DNA of 54,280 nucleotides from Cruorifilaria tuberocauda. Its lineage: Eukaryota > Nematoda > Chromadorea > Rhabditida > Onchocercidae. How positions within the stretch are numbered: the stretch's first letter is position 1; every line of letters starts with the position of its first letter. Below are positions 39,023-53,349 of this stretch, piece by piece. Under the pieces are notes generated by a model, which was given only the letters and a program-made list of their open reading frames with translations, was not told the DNA's origin and ran no database searches. The stretch covers positions 1 through 54,280 of the forward strand of contig JABVXU010000368.1 of assembly GCA_013365365.1 (NCBI GenBank), read 5' to 3'. The translations under genes and the position numbers were made by a program.

Positions 39023-40110
39023 AATTTTCGAAATATCCCGCAAATACTTGGAGAATTTTCCGGAGTCTTCTATAGGTTTTTAAAAATTAATTTATGCTTT
39101 ACTTAAGTTATTGCAGATATATAAAATATTATTTTTACTAATACAAATTGTCATGGAATTTTTGTTAATAGATGATCTCGTTTCATGATCTCATGTTAGT
39201 AGTTATAGTTATAAATGTCGTCATTGTTTCATGTATCATATTTTCTCCATTTATTTATTTCCGGTTTAGTATAATTTCATGTTCTTTTGGAGATTTAAAA
39301 AGGATTGAGGGATAGGAAGAATCAAAATTAAGCTGTTCTTCATTTTTTGTTCCAAAAAATTCTCCTCATTCTTTTACAGTCTTTTCTCTTTCCTGTTCGT
39401 TTCGTTTAATATTCCTAATTTGATGATAAAAATATGATTTCATATGATTATTTGTATTATTGAGATTTATCAGTGAAATTGCCTAACAAATTACCATGAA
39501 TGGATTTTATGTGAAAATAAATGATAAGTCTGGAAATTATTTGTTAATGATCAATGGTTGTTACATTTCCTTGCACATTTGATTTTTTCCCAAAGAAAAA
39601 GAATAATGGAAAATTTTAAAATGATTCTGAAGAAATATTAACTTTGAAATTATTGATTGGTTATTGGAAAATATGGAAATTGAATAAGCCAAGAATGAAT
39701 TATCGAATATTTATAGACTTATCATAACATTATATATACTAATTACCTATAAATCAGGAAAAATTATAAAAGTTATTGAATACCTCTAAATGTGTGAAAT
39801 TGAGGTTTCGAATTAAGAAGATCATGAATCACTGTTTAGGTTGAAGATTATCAGAATTTGAAGTCTGAAAGATAGTTTATTCATGCGAATTACTTATCAT
39901 TTTTATTATTATTCATTTAAAATAGCTTCGTTAATTTGAATTAATAAGGACATAATGGAGTTATATTTTCTGGTACTTAATATTCGAATATCTCATCTTA
40001 TTTGATAGATACTTATTATTGTGTTTTACTGTAGATATGAAAGTACGTTTCATTTCATCATGTAGATGTATTTATTAAATATTATAAATTAATTCCACAT
40101 TACAGCAGAT
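39023..40110. other. Intergenic region kap-1 / toc-1
   Basis: About 1.1 kb of AT-rich sequence without exons. An AATAAA lies near 39515-39520. A CATTACAG acceptor ends at about 40105, a few bases before the next ATG. Confidence 0.55.
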
Positions 40111-42716
40111 ATGGTAGCAATTGTGATAGCATGGTCTAATTCAAATGTACGACAAGCTTGTGTTGGAGCTATCATCTGTGGTTTATGTATATTATTCCTC
40201 ATTGGTAGTGTTTCAATTACCAGATCATTGGTACTAACAGCAGCTGCATGGCTTTCAGTATTTTCGTTCTTTTCATTAATATCAACGGTTATCTCTCTAT
40301 CAGTAACACAGAAACCATCGGTTAATTATACATATGGCTTTGCTCGAGCACCAGTTCTTGCCGTTTTTGCTACGACCGTTAGTATTTATTTTCTTTGCTT
40401 ATTTGATTTAAATATTTTCCGGATAAGAGTATTTTGTTATATTGTAAAAGATTGATATATCTACTTAAATTTCATTTCGAACCATTTTTTTGTATAAATC
40501 TTTTTTAATAAAAAAAATTATGTAGAAAATCTTTTTATATTTGATGTAAGCTTTCATAAATGTAATACTAACAATAGAAAACGAACTTGATGAGTAGTAC
40601 AGTTGTAAGTAATTATTAATGTGTCAGTAATGTAAATAATATAATTTTTTTCAGTTTCAAATTTTAATTAATTAATTTCCTTTTCTTATGATTTTGTTTT
40701 CGTTTATCCTTTTTAAATTATCTTCAGGTGCTTGCAACTTTAGCAGCAATATTTTTGATTAAAAAAAGTATGGAGCATATCCTGGAAAATGATCATCATC
40801 TTCATCCAAATGGTTTGTATATTTTCGGTGCTATTGCAGCTTCTGTTTCACTAGAAATTGCTGCTTACGGTGTCAAAAATCAACCAATACAACATGTACT
40901 TACTGCATCCAGTAGTTCTTCATTACAAGTAAGCTTTCTTCATTACAAGTAAGTAGTTCTTCATTACAAGCAAATTTAGAAGACTTTTCGATTGGAAAAA
41001 TGGACCTTTTTAATTTTTTTCTTAAAATAAAAATTCAAATTTTGGTCACCATGGTTTTCCTGTTTTTAAACTAATCTCTTGAGTGACAAAAAATTTTCAA
41101 CTTCTTCTCGAAAGAAAAAGGAAAAGGTATAGAGACAAAGAAAGAATGTAGATGTAGTGATTGTTTCGATGAAAATAAAGTTCGGAGAGATAGATTTAGA
41201 ATTAAATACATTTTTCTTCATAAAAAAAGTATAGTATTACAAAAACAACATATTATATTATTTCCAGGAACATTTCGCTGATATTTCTCATGCAGTTTGT
41301 TACATTTTACCTGGTCTTAGCGTGCTTTTATTGCCTAGGCTGAATGCATTATCACTTTTAGCTCTATTAACAACTGCGGCATGTGTAATTACACATTGGT
41401 AAGAAATTTCACTCTGTATTTCATATAATTTTACAGGTTGTTTTGATAATTAAAAGTGAATCCGGAATGGATGATCCCCATATCTTTTCTTTTAATCTTA
41501 TCCACTGTTGATTTTCTTTTTTCAATTTTTTCGTTCATAATCGAACATATGATTAAGTATCTGAAGCTGCTAAAGTTGCTTTTTGAAGGTTTGTATCGAA
41601 TTTATGGTGGATTGATGCGGTCGCTACGTTAATACTTTCAATTTGCATTTTTCTTACAATGTGGCCACTATCAAAATACACCGGTCGAATCTTATTACAA
41701 ACTACTCCACCGCATATTCATAATCAATTAGATAGGTAAAAAAATAACAGTATGATTAATGTGATCTTTAGAATTTTATTTCTATACATTCTGTACATCA
41801 GTCGTAAATTATTTCACACTGAATGCTAAATTTATTTTCAAAGTCTGATGTAAACTGTCATGGTGTCTCTTTTCGAATAAACATGAAAACTTGATGCACA
41901 TTCTTAGGATATACACTAAACATGAATTCATGAGTAATTTTTAGTTTAAAAATTAATTTCTTGATATGTAGAACATTTTTCTTAATTTGAAATTGTGCAA
42001 AATAAAAATCATGATTTTCGGACTTTCATATTTATCTCCTTTTATCGATTATATTTTTTGTAATTTTCTCATTCCTTGCTTTAGATGCATATCAGAAGCA
42101 TCAACAATAGATGGAGTCTTAGAATTACGGCTAGCCCATTTCTGGCAGTTAGATTTTACAACAATGGCTGGTACAGTGGATGTTCGCGTACGTCGAGATG
42201 CTGATGAACAGTTGGTACTAGCGTTGGTTACCGGAAAGCTTTCTGCTGTAATCTCCATATTAACAGTACAGGTGAAAAGACGTAATTTTCATTATTTGTG
42301 TCTAATTGTGATTAAATTTAAATTTATTCGAGAAAATTTCAAGAGGGAATAAAGAATTCTCTTAAAAAGTACTGACAGCACTTTAATTAGAATTTTACAG
42401 CTTAAACATTCCACTGAATTGCTGGTGGATTTAAAAGTAATAATCCATATGTGGATTTAAAAATTACTTTCAAAAAAAAGGAACATAAATAATAGAAGTG
42501 AAGAAGAAAATCTTTCAGATTGTCAAGGATGTAGTAACAAGTTGGCAAACAACATGTAAAACGCATTCAACACCATATGACACACATCAACCTTCGCAAT
42601 TTCATTCTTTTAATTCGTTAAATCAATTCGAAGAATTACCTTCTCATTCTCATAAACATGAACATAGTCATGAAAGTCATGGTCATTCACACGATGTTCA
42701 TCATTCATTTCACTAA
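40111..42716 (+). CDS. SLC30A6: ZnT6-like zinc transporter subunit (CDF family)
   Basis: Orthologue of SLC30A6/ZnT6 (toc-1 in C. elegans), the catalytically silent partner of ZnT5-type transporters that loads zinc into the secretory pathway. Six exons, 40111-40377, 40728-40928, 41268-41398, 41589-41735, 42085-42271 and 42519-42716; 376 aa. Six membrane segments are followed by a cytosolic ferredoxin-like C-terminal domain. ZnT6-like stretches: YGFARAPVLAVFATTVLATL, EHFADISHAVCYILPGLS, LLPRLNALSLL, YTGRILLQTTPPHIHNQLDR, STIDGVLELRLAHFWQLDF and VRRDADEQLVLALVTGKL. The TM2 and TM5 His/Asp metal ligands are absent (Leu48/Ser52 and Glu157/Asp161), so it is predicted not to transport zinc itself. 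The last 23 residues contain 11 His. A splice acceptor (CATTACAG) lies only five bases before the ATG, consistent with spliced-leader addition. The N-terminus is short but TM1 is intact. Confidence 0.92.
40916..40970. repeat. Threefold short repeat carrying the exon 2 splice donor
   Basis: TTCTTCATTACAAGTAAG and near copies occur three times in tandem at the end of toc-1 exon 2. Copies one and two each contain a full donor (CAA|GTAAG); the third has AAGCAA and no donor. Confidence 0.85.
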
Positions 42717-43542
42717 TTGATTTGTTGTCTAGTTTTCGAACATGTTTCAAATTTTTCATATATATATCCATAATCTTTCTTGATTTTGATGGCATAATAT
42801 ATCTGAAAAATTCGAAATTTCCTAAATTCAAAGAAATCGAATACGAAAAAATTTAGGAAATCATGTCATTTCTCAAGTCATGTTTTGGATCGACAAAAAG
42901 AAGATGATAGTGAAGTTTTTTATTTTGTGATTTTCTACAGGATGGTCAAAAAAACAAATGAACTGATTGCAAATTATAAAATTTATAAAAAATAATTGAA
43001 ATTTGTCATATCTAAATTGGGATAATTAAATCAGCAAAAATGTTCAGAATTTGCTTATCAGTTTCAATTTACTAGTTATCAAATCACCACTTGTTCATGA
43101 TGAATTTGCTATTTTTCAAATCTCTTTCATGCTGCATACTTTGTTCATATTATCGTGATAAGTTCATAAAAAACCGACCAAAGATTGATCCTTCTCATAA
43201 TGATAATAAAAATTATTTATTTCCGTTGTAATGCAATATCCAAAAATGTATCTTAGACATTAAAACTTAAGAAATTTTTCATGCATGCAATTTTGTTGTC
43301 TAATGCTGTAATATTGATGATCATATTTAATATTAAGCAATAAAATGTAATGTTATTATTGAAAACAAACTTTTGGAAAATTTTCTGATATTTAACAAAT
43401 ATTTAACAGTCAAGGTTTCACGCTTGAGGCTACTTTACTGTTAAATTTTTAATTAAAAAGTGTAAGGGAGAAAAGGGATGATAATTCAGGTTTTGCTGAT
43501 TTGAACTGAATAATTCAATCTTTTCTAGCAATTTCCATTTCA
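42717..43542. other. Intercistronic region toc-1 / clk-1
   Basis: 826 bases between two genes in the same orientation. AATAAA occurs at 43205-43210 and 43339-43344, and a TTTTCTAG acceptor ends at 43528, 14 bases before the clk-1 ATG. This layout (polyadenylation signal, then spacer, then acceptor) is what an operon with trans-splicing would show. Confidence 0.6.
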
Positions 43543-46500
43543 ATGTATAAAATATCAGCGCGTTTTGCGCATAGATTAAACAGAAGAGAATTGTTGACAA
43601 AAATTTTACGTGTTGATCATATTGGTGAATTGGCTGCTTTACGTATCTATGACGGACAAAAAGTTATCATAACAGGTAACTTTTTTGATTATCTACTTTC
43701 CCTCAAATAATACTTTGTTTTTATATTTTTATAAATGAATTAGCGCAGCAGCAAGCTGAAAACAATCAGTCAATTCATTCCATCATCATTGAAATGATCG
43801 GTAAATATTTATTCCGAAAAATTGAAATAAATTATTCTTCATCTAAATTATTTTTTGTTTTTATTCCTTTTTTAAAGTAAATTGGAAATTTTCTTTTTTT
43901 AAATTACTTGAATATTTTTTAGAGATTCATTTATTTAAATGAATAAAGTAGGCAGGTTTTTTCGATGATTTACAGGTGAACATCCATCGAGACCTGTAAT
44001 TGAAGAAATGCAAGCACAGGAAAAGGAACACCTTGATGTGATGGAACGATTATGTGCAAAACATAATATACAACCAACAATTTTGGCTCCATTTTTAAGC
44101 ATTGCTGCTTATGCTTTAGGTTTTTTTCTTTTCGTCTTTTAATTAATTTAAATTGTTTAGAAAGTTAATAAAACAAAAAGTAAATGAAAAATTATTATGT
44201 CTTTGTAAACTTGTGTATGCTTAAAATAATTGTTCAAATTAAATAATACTTTTTATAGTTTACCTTAAAATTTCATAATATAGTTAATCACATTTTAAAT
44301 TATTTTTAAAATAGATTGCTTCTCTTTACATTTTTGAGTTTAAAATTTTTAAATATTGATCAGCATAAAGTTGTTCGGAATTTCATAGCAAACATTTGAA
44401 ATGTTACTTATTTCAAAACCGTTCAAATATACATAAATTTCAATAAAATCCAATCTGCAAATGCTTTTGATTCTTTTTTTTGTTGTTTTTGTTGTTTTAA
44501 ATACAGCAATTCTACAATGGATACTTTTCAAAGTGATATTTTTCAATTTTTTAATTAGAGAATATTGGACATCCTTTGTTATGCAATGTCTATAAAAATA
44601 AGAAAACGAAAAAAATCTCAGAATATTGTTTTTCTTAGTTTTCAGAAAATTTATTTCGTTTTTTAAAATTCATTGTTTTAATGTTTTTTGAATCTTTCTT
44701 CTGTTCTATCAAGTTTATGTCCCCAAAAATGATATGCATACTAGACTAGACATGCTTTAATGTATTGTTATAAATGAGGAAATTTAATTAAGACATTATT
44801 GAACAGGCAGAATGTTATGTAATAGATTGCTTCCTTGTTCATTCGGTTTATCATGCTAAGCTAATATTAGTTCCAAAGCAACTATGATAGCCCTGTAACT
44901 CTAGGTTAAATATTTAGTCTAGTATTGGTTTTGATTGTCGTTCAATTTGTCTGTCTGGTTTGGGATTGCTTCCGAAATTACTTCTCTGCACAAAATTTTA
45001 TCTCACATGTCTAAATTTCATTCATTTTCTTCATTTCACTGCTTTCAATTAAAAGATAGCAAAAAAAAAAGAAAAAATAAATGGAAAAATAATCAATTTA
45101 GACAACTTTTTCAATCAATCTACCGCTATTATCATTATTATTATCATTAATGATTATCAATAATTACTATTATTATTAGTAATATAACAGTAAAGTTTAT
45201 TGAGAGTTTTTTTCTTTTAGGAAAGGAATTTTTTTAATTCTCCCTTTTACCTTTTTCTGGTCTTTATCTCTCTTAACGATTGTCTTTTTTTGAATTCTTT
45301 ATTTCATGCATTCTTTCTTAATTTTCATTCATTTTATTTATAAAAAACGAGATAGAAAGAAAGAAGGAAAAAAAAGAGAATCCATGGCACAACTGAGCAC
45401 GAAACTGATGCATACTAAATGAACTAATGATATTAGAATTAGAATGTGATGATAATTGTTTCAGTCTCACTTACAGCTTGCAATATTTATCTCAAACAAA
45501 ATTTTTTGTTTTTATGAGATTAAAAAAAAGCGTTATATTTACACGAGAAAGCATAAGAGAATGATATTATTATTAATAGATATATCATATCCGATATTTT
45601 AAAACGAAAATTTTTGACATTTATGATTTAAAATTTAAGAGTAAGATCATTTTAAAAAGGAGAATGACATGGAAAATATTGAATGAAATGATGTGAATTA
45701 CCAGAAATGTATGATATATTTTGAAATTTTATTATCATTTTATTTTAAAAACATATAGTTCAGATTTTAACTCTAAAAACACTAAAAAGTAAAGGTAAAA
45801 TTTCAGATTTAAGTTATATCCTTCTATCTGATTATTTTCTTTTTTTATTTTGAAACGGTTTTTTATCAAATTTATTTTTTCAATTCCTTATTTTACTTTT
45901 TTGAAGTTGAAAAAATAAACGAAGAAAAAGGGGAAATTTTTTTAAGGGGTCGGAACAGCTCTTTGCGGGAAAAAAACTGCAATGGCTTGTACAACAGCTG
46001 TAGAAGAGTTAATTGGCGAACATTACAATCAGCAATTGATGGAATTACTCGATGATGACCCCGTGGATCATGCTGATCTTTTGAAGGTCATTTTATTTGT
46101 TGTAATCTCTTCCTGCTGATATTGTTGTAGTAAGTCAATTAACTTTAACTGTAGAGATAGATGGATTCAAATGATGATGGTGTAGTTTTTGCATATCTCA
46201 GAAATTACTGTATATTTTATCAGTCCTTAAACTTAGCAAATCAGTAGTCTTTTTCTTATAAAGAAATCGCGAGAAAAAGTTTTAAGCTTTATTGAAGTAA
46301 GAAATTAGGAAGAAAATAAAGTTGTAGGATTTTAGAATTTATTTTGCAGATTTTGACAAAATTACGTGACGACGAATTGCATCACTACGATATTGGAGTT
46401 GAAAATGACGGATTAAAGGCATGTAAAATTCCATCCAACATTTGATACATATAATTAAATTTGTCTTAATCTTTTTTTAAAGAAAATTTTATCGAGAAAA

Positions 46501-46758
46501 GTAATATTTTAGCAATTTTAATACTAATAGAATAATAACAATGATAATAGTAATAAATAAATTTTAATTTTTTAATATTGAATCAAAAAATTATTAAAAG
46601 TTCTTTTCAATAAAAAAAGGGAAAAGAAAAAAATTGAAACTATGTTAATTTCTTTGGAAATGATGAGGAAATGTTTGCAGGCACCGCAATATGAAGCATT
46701 AAAATGGTTCATTCAAACTGGTTGTAAAGGAGCTATTTGGCTAGCTGAACGAATTTAA
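43543..46758 (+). CDS. clk-1: 5-demethoxyubiquinone hydroxylase COQ7
   Basis: Mitochondrial di-iron hydroxylase of ubiquinone synthesis, acting on demethoxyubiquinone at the inner membrane as part of the COQ complex. Five exons, 43543-43675, 43976-44119, 45947-46086, 46350-46418 and 46681-46758, give 187 aa, the length of C. elegans CLK-1. All ferritin-fold ligands are visible: Glu29 (VDHIGE), ExxH at 60-63 (EKEH), Glu112 ([11 protein letters not shown]) and ExxH at 148-151 (ELHH). The N-terminus is basic and suits mitochondrial import. The third intron is 1827 bases with an AAG acceptor. The fourth intron begins with GC instead of GT (AAG|GCATGT) and no other junction keeps the frame and the conserved [12 protein letters not shown] possible 57-base cassette exon (43744-43800) is left out of this model. 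Confidence 0.96.
43744..43800 (+). other. Possible in-frame cassette exon in clk-1 intron 1
   Basis: 57 bases flanked by an acceptor (AATTAG) and a donor (GTAAAT), with the right phase on both sides. It is open and would insert 19 residues ([19 protein letters not shown]) between Thr44 and Gly45, in the loop between the first two helices. Known COQ7 proteins lack such an insert and the skipped form matches them better, so it is either alternative or fortuitous. Confidence 0.35.
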
Positions 46759-47808
46759 ATAATTTTACAAGCAGTTCATGTACTACTTCATAAGAGTCTT
46801 AGCAAATTTTATCAAAGCCTTTAGTTAATATGATTGATTGAAAACTTAAAAACAGTTCAAAATAATTGATTTGTAATATCACAGAATGGTTTCTCAAACT
46901 CAGTGATATTTGGAACAAAAATTATGACAGTTTAAATGATCCGTCTCTTTTATTGTTAAAATGATAGGCTGAAATAGTAATTAATTGAAGCGAAATTCCA
47001 TTTTACTGTGCTATTTCCTTCTTCGTACGAATGAATAGCTTTTTCTTTTTCATTTTATCAGATCTTCGTTATATACTTTTTCTAGATCTTATTATCCTTG
47101 GAAATTTTAATTTATTTGTATATGATCGGTGATATTATCTTTCTCTACCTTACATTTACTACCTAGCTCTTTAGCAAATAGTATTATTGTAAGTAAAAAG
47201 TATTCCAATTTATATCTCTTTCATTTAGTATCATTTTATCCTAGATAAGTAGCTTTATTAGGAAAATTTTGTTTTTTTGTTGTGTTTCGTGATTCAATTT
47301 TAGAACATGATTGAATAAAAACTATATTATATGTATTGATGTGTTTATTTAATGAGAAATTAAGTTATTGCAAATTCTGATAAGCTGATATCACCATCGT
47401 ATTCCTGAATTAGCAGCGTGATAGTGATAACCACTATTGATTGTCATATAAGATGATATTCCGAAATCTTGACTATAAATTGCCTTGTTTTATCTTAATA
47501 ACTCTATCGAGAACTTTTTCTTTTGATTGAATGAATCAAGTTGTAATTTATTTCACGAATAGATGCAGTATTTTTAAATCATTGTTTTCTAGCCTTTCAA
47601 ATAGTACCATAAATTCACAAATCCTCTCTTTCTACCACTTTTCAATGGCTTTATTCTATCAGTAGAGAGACAAAAAAAGAAAATTTTTTGGAATTATTTC
47701 CAAATTACTTCCTTTTTTCCTTTATTCACTAAGTTTCCAGTACACAGTACCGAATATTTTATTACAGAGAGAATTCACAATCATTGATAGTTCTCAAAAG
47801 TTATTTAA

Positions 47809-48076
47809 GCATTGCATTTACTGATAGTAGCAATAATTAAATTTCAATTAAAGTGCAAACGAAATAAAACGAGTAAATAAGCATCTTTTACTTTCTGCAT
47901 TGCATATACTGATAGTAGCAATAATTAAATTCCAATTAAAGTGCAAATGAAATAAAACGAGTAAATAAGCATCTTTTACTTTTTGCATTGCATATACTGA
48001 TAGTAGCAATAATTAAATTTCAATTAAAGTGCAAATGAAATAAAACGAGTAAATAAGCATCTTTTACTTTTTGCAA
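47809..48076. repeat. 88-bp minisatellite, three copies
   Basis: Three head-to-tail copies begin at about 47809, 47897 and 47985 with GCATTGCATWTACTGATAG. They differ at only a few positions, and the last is followed by a diverging end. Confidence 0.93.
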
Positions 48077-48472
48077 TGTATCGTATGAGTTAATAAAAAG
48101 TATTTAATTCTCTCACTTATACTATCAAATGGGAAAAAATTGTTAAATTTCATAATAGAATATTATAATTGTTTTTCTAGAAAAAAATAGTCTGTAATTT
48201 CAAGTAATCCTTCCTTTTTTTTTCCCCGATACTATCATTTTATCATTTTAGAGAAAGGAAAAAATCAATTAATGCAGAAGGAAGGAAGCATTTTTATGGA
48301 AATGATAAAACAGTTCATTATCAAAGAAAACAATTGGCAAAAAAAAAAAAAAGAATTAACAATTTGAAAAAAGTGATAGCATAATTTGGAAAATGCAAAT
48401 GAGTAAATAAAAAGCAAAAGAAATGAATAAAATTAACTTGAAGATAGGCAAAACAATCAGGTTGCTTATTTA

Positions 48473-48515
48473 TTTGGTTGATTGATTGATCGATCGATTG
48501 ATTGACTGATTGATT
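48473..48515. repeat. GATT tetranucleotide repeat
   Basis: About ten units of GATT with GATC and GACT variants. Confidence 0.9.
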
Positions 48516-48642
48516 TTTCTTCTTCAGCAATAACAGCAATTAATTAACAAATTAGCAATTATAGTAATTTAGCATAAATTTGTATATATTATGGCAGTAA
48601 GGACAGCTTCTTTTTTTTTTCTTTCATTGATAAATTGCATTT

Positions 48643-52034
<3,392 letters not shown>

Positions 52035-52087
52035 CTGAAAATTAATTAATGAATAAATATTAATTTAAAACTTAAATTATATCAGTA

Positions 52088-52190
52088 ATATTTAATTATG
52101 AAACTTTCACATAATATTTAATTATTAAACTTTCACATAATATTTAATTATTAAACTTTCACATAATATTTAATTATTAAACTTTCACAT
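52088..52190. repeat. 26-bp tandem repeat, about four copies
   Basis: AAACTTTCACATAATATTTA plus ATTATT repeats at 52101, 52127, 52153 and 52179, the first with one change upstream and the last truncated. Confidence 0.92.
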
Positions 52191-53316
52191 ATTCATTGAA
52201 AGGAGTAAAATAATACTAAATTTTCCCGATATCAATAATTTCACCTGAACAGGTGTACATATATATGCAGAACTATATATAGAATTTACATGTACAGAAT
52301 TTAATCAAGATTGATAATTGATAATTTTATCTTACAAATTCTTTTCAGTGATAAAAGTTTTTCCAAGAAGCAAACTGATAAACTGATAAGAATAAAAACA
52401 AAATGATAAACAAGCCAACTTAGTTAATGCTAATACGAATTATTAATTCTTGTTTAATGTAGCTTTATTGCTAAAGAAAAAATTTTAACAGATTGATAAG
52501 AATTTGAACATTTCACTAATTAAATTATTTTCCTCTCACCTGCAAAAGGTATTTGATAAGAAGAATTTTTTTTTTTGGTAGAATTTTTTAAATTGCAAAA
52601 TTTCTCTCAAAAGGATATACTGTTGTATTGCTTTTTTTGTATTTCATTTAAATTTGACATAATTTTTTTTAATTTCAAAATTTCTCCAAAACTTATAAGA
52701 TATGTGCTTTCGTTGATTTTTAGCTTTTTTATTTTAATTCCTCAAATTTCGATTTTAGATCGTTCACAATCAATCTTCTCTAAATATTCTCTTCCATCAA
52801 TGAATGATTCAGCTAAGATTTCACAGTTATATCCAATTCAAAAATCTCAATGGAATTTAAAATTTAAATAGAAACTTTAAAAGTTGCGAAGTTTGATAAA
52901 ATAAGCTAAAGAAGGATATGGATAATTTTTGAAAATTTAATACTTAAATATTCCTATTGGCTATTCCCATTGCTAAGATAAGGGAAGAATAAAATTCCCT
53001 ATGGAATACTTAGAATATTTTTATTTCAAAAAATAAAAAATAAAAGAACATTATTCATTTATTTTCAAATTTCGAATTATTGATTGAAAAGAAGGAAAAG
53101 CCTTAAATTGATGAAATTTTTAGCTTTCTTCCTTCCACTTCTTCACTATTCACTCTTTTCAAATTCATTTATTTTCTTTTTCCTTTTAAAAAAGAAAGAG
53201 AAAATTTTGATTGATAACTTCATTTTTTTTTCTTTCTTACAAAATGCTACTAATAATGATTGTAATTTCATTCCAAGAAAAAAAAAAGAAAGAAATCCAC
53301 TTAATTTCATTTATTC

Positions 53317-53318
53317 CT

Positions 53319-53347
<29 letters not shown>
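53317..53347. repeat. TTAC tetranucleotide repeat
   Basis: Seven uninterrupted TTAC units followed by AAAAC. Confidence 0.92.

Positions 53348-53349
<2 letters not shown>

Larger units (their letters stand above)
46759..48642. other. Convergent intergenic region clk-1 / alpha-tubulin
   Basis: No exon recognised. Holds the 88-bp minisatellite (about 47809-48076), a GATT run (about 48473-48515), AATAAA near 47313 on the plus strand and its complement TTTATT at 48469-48474 for the tubulin gene. Confidence 0.6.

Noticed and set aside
43744..43800. Including the cassette as a constitutive clk-1 exon
   Set aside because: The protein without it has the exact CLK-1 length and aligns without a gap; it is kept only as a possible alternative exon.
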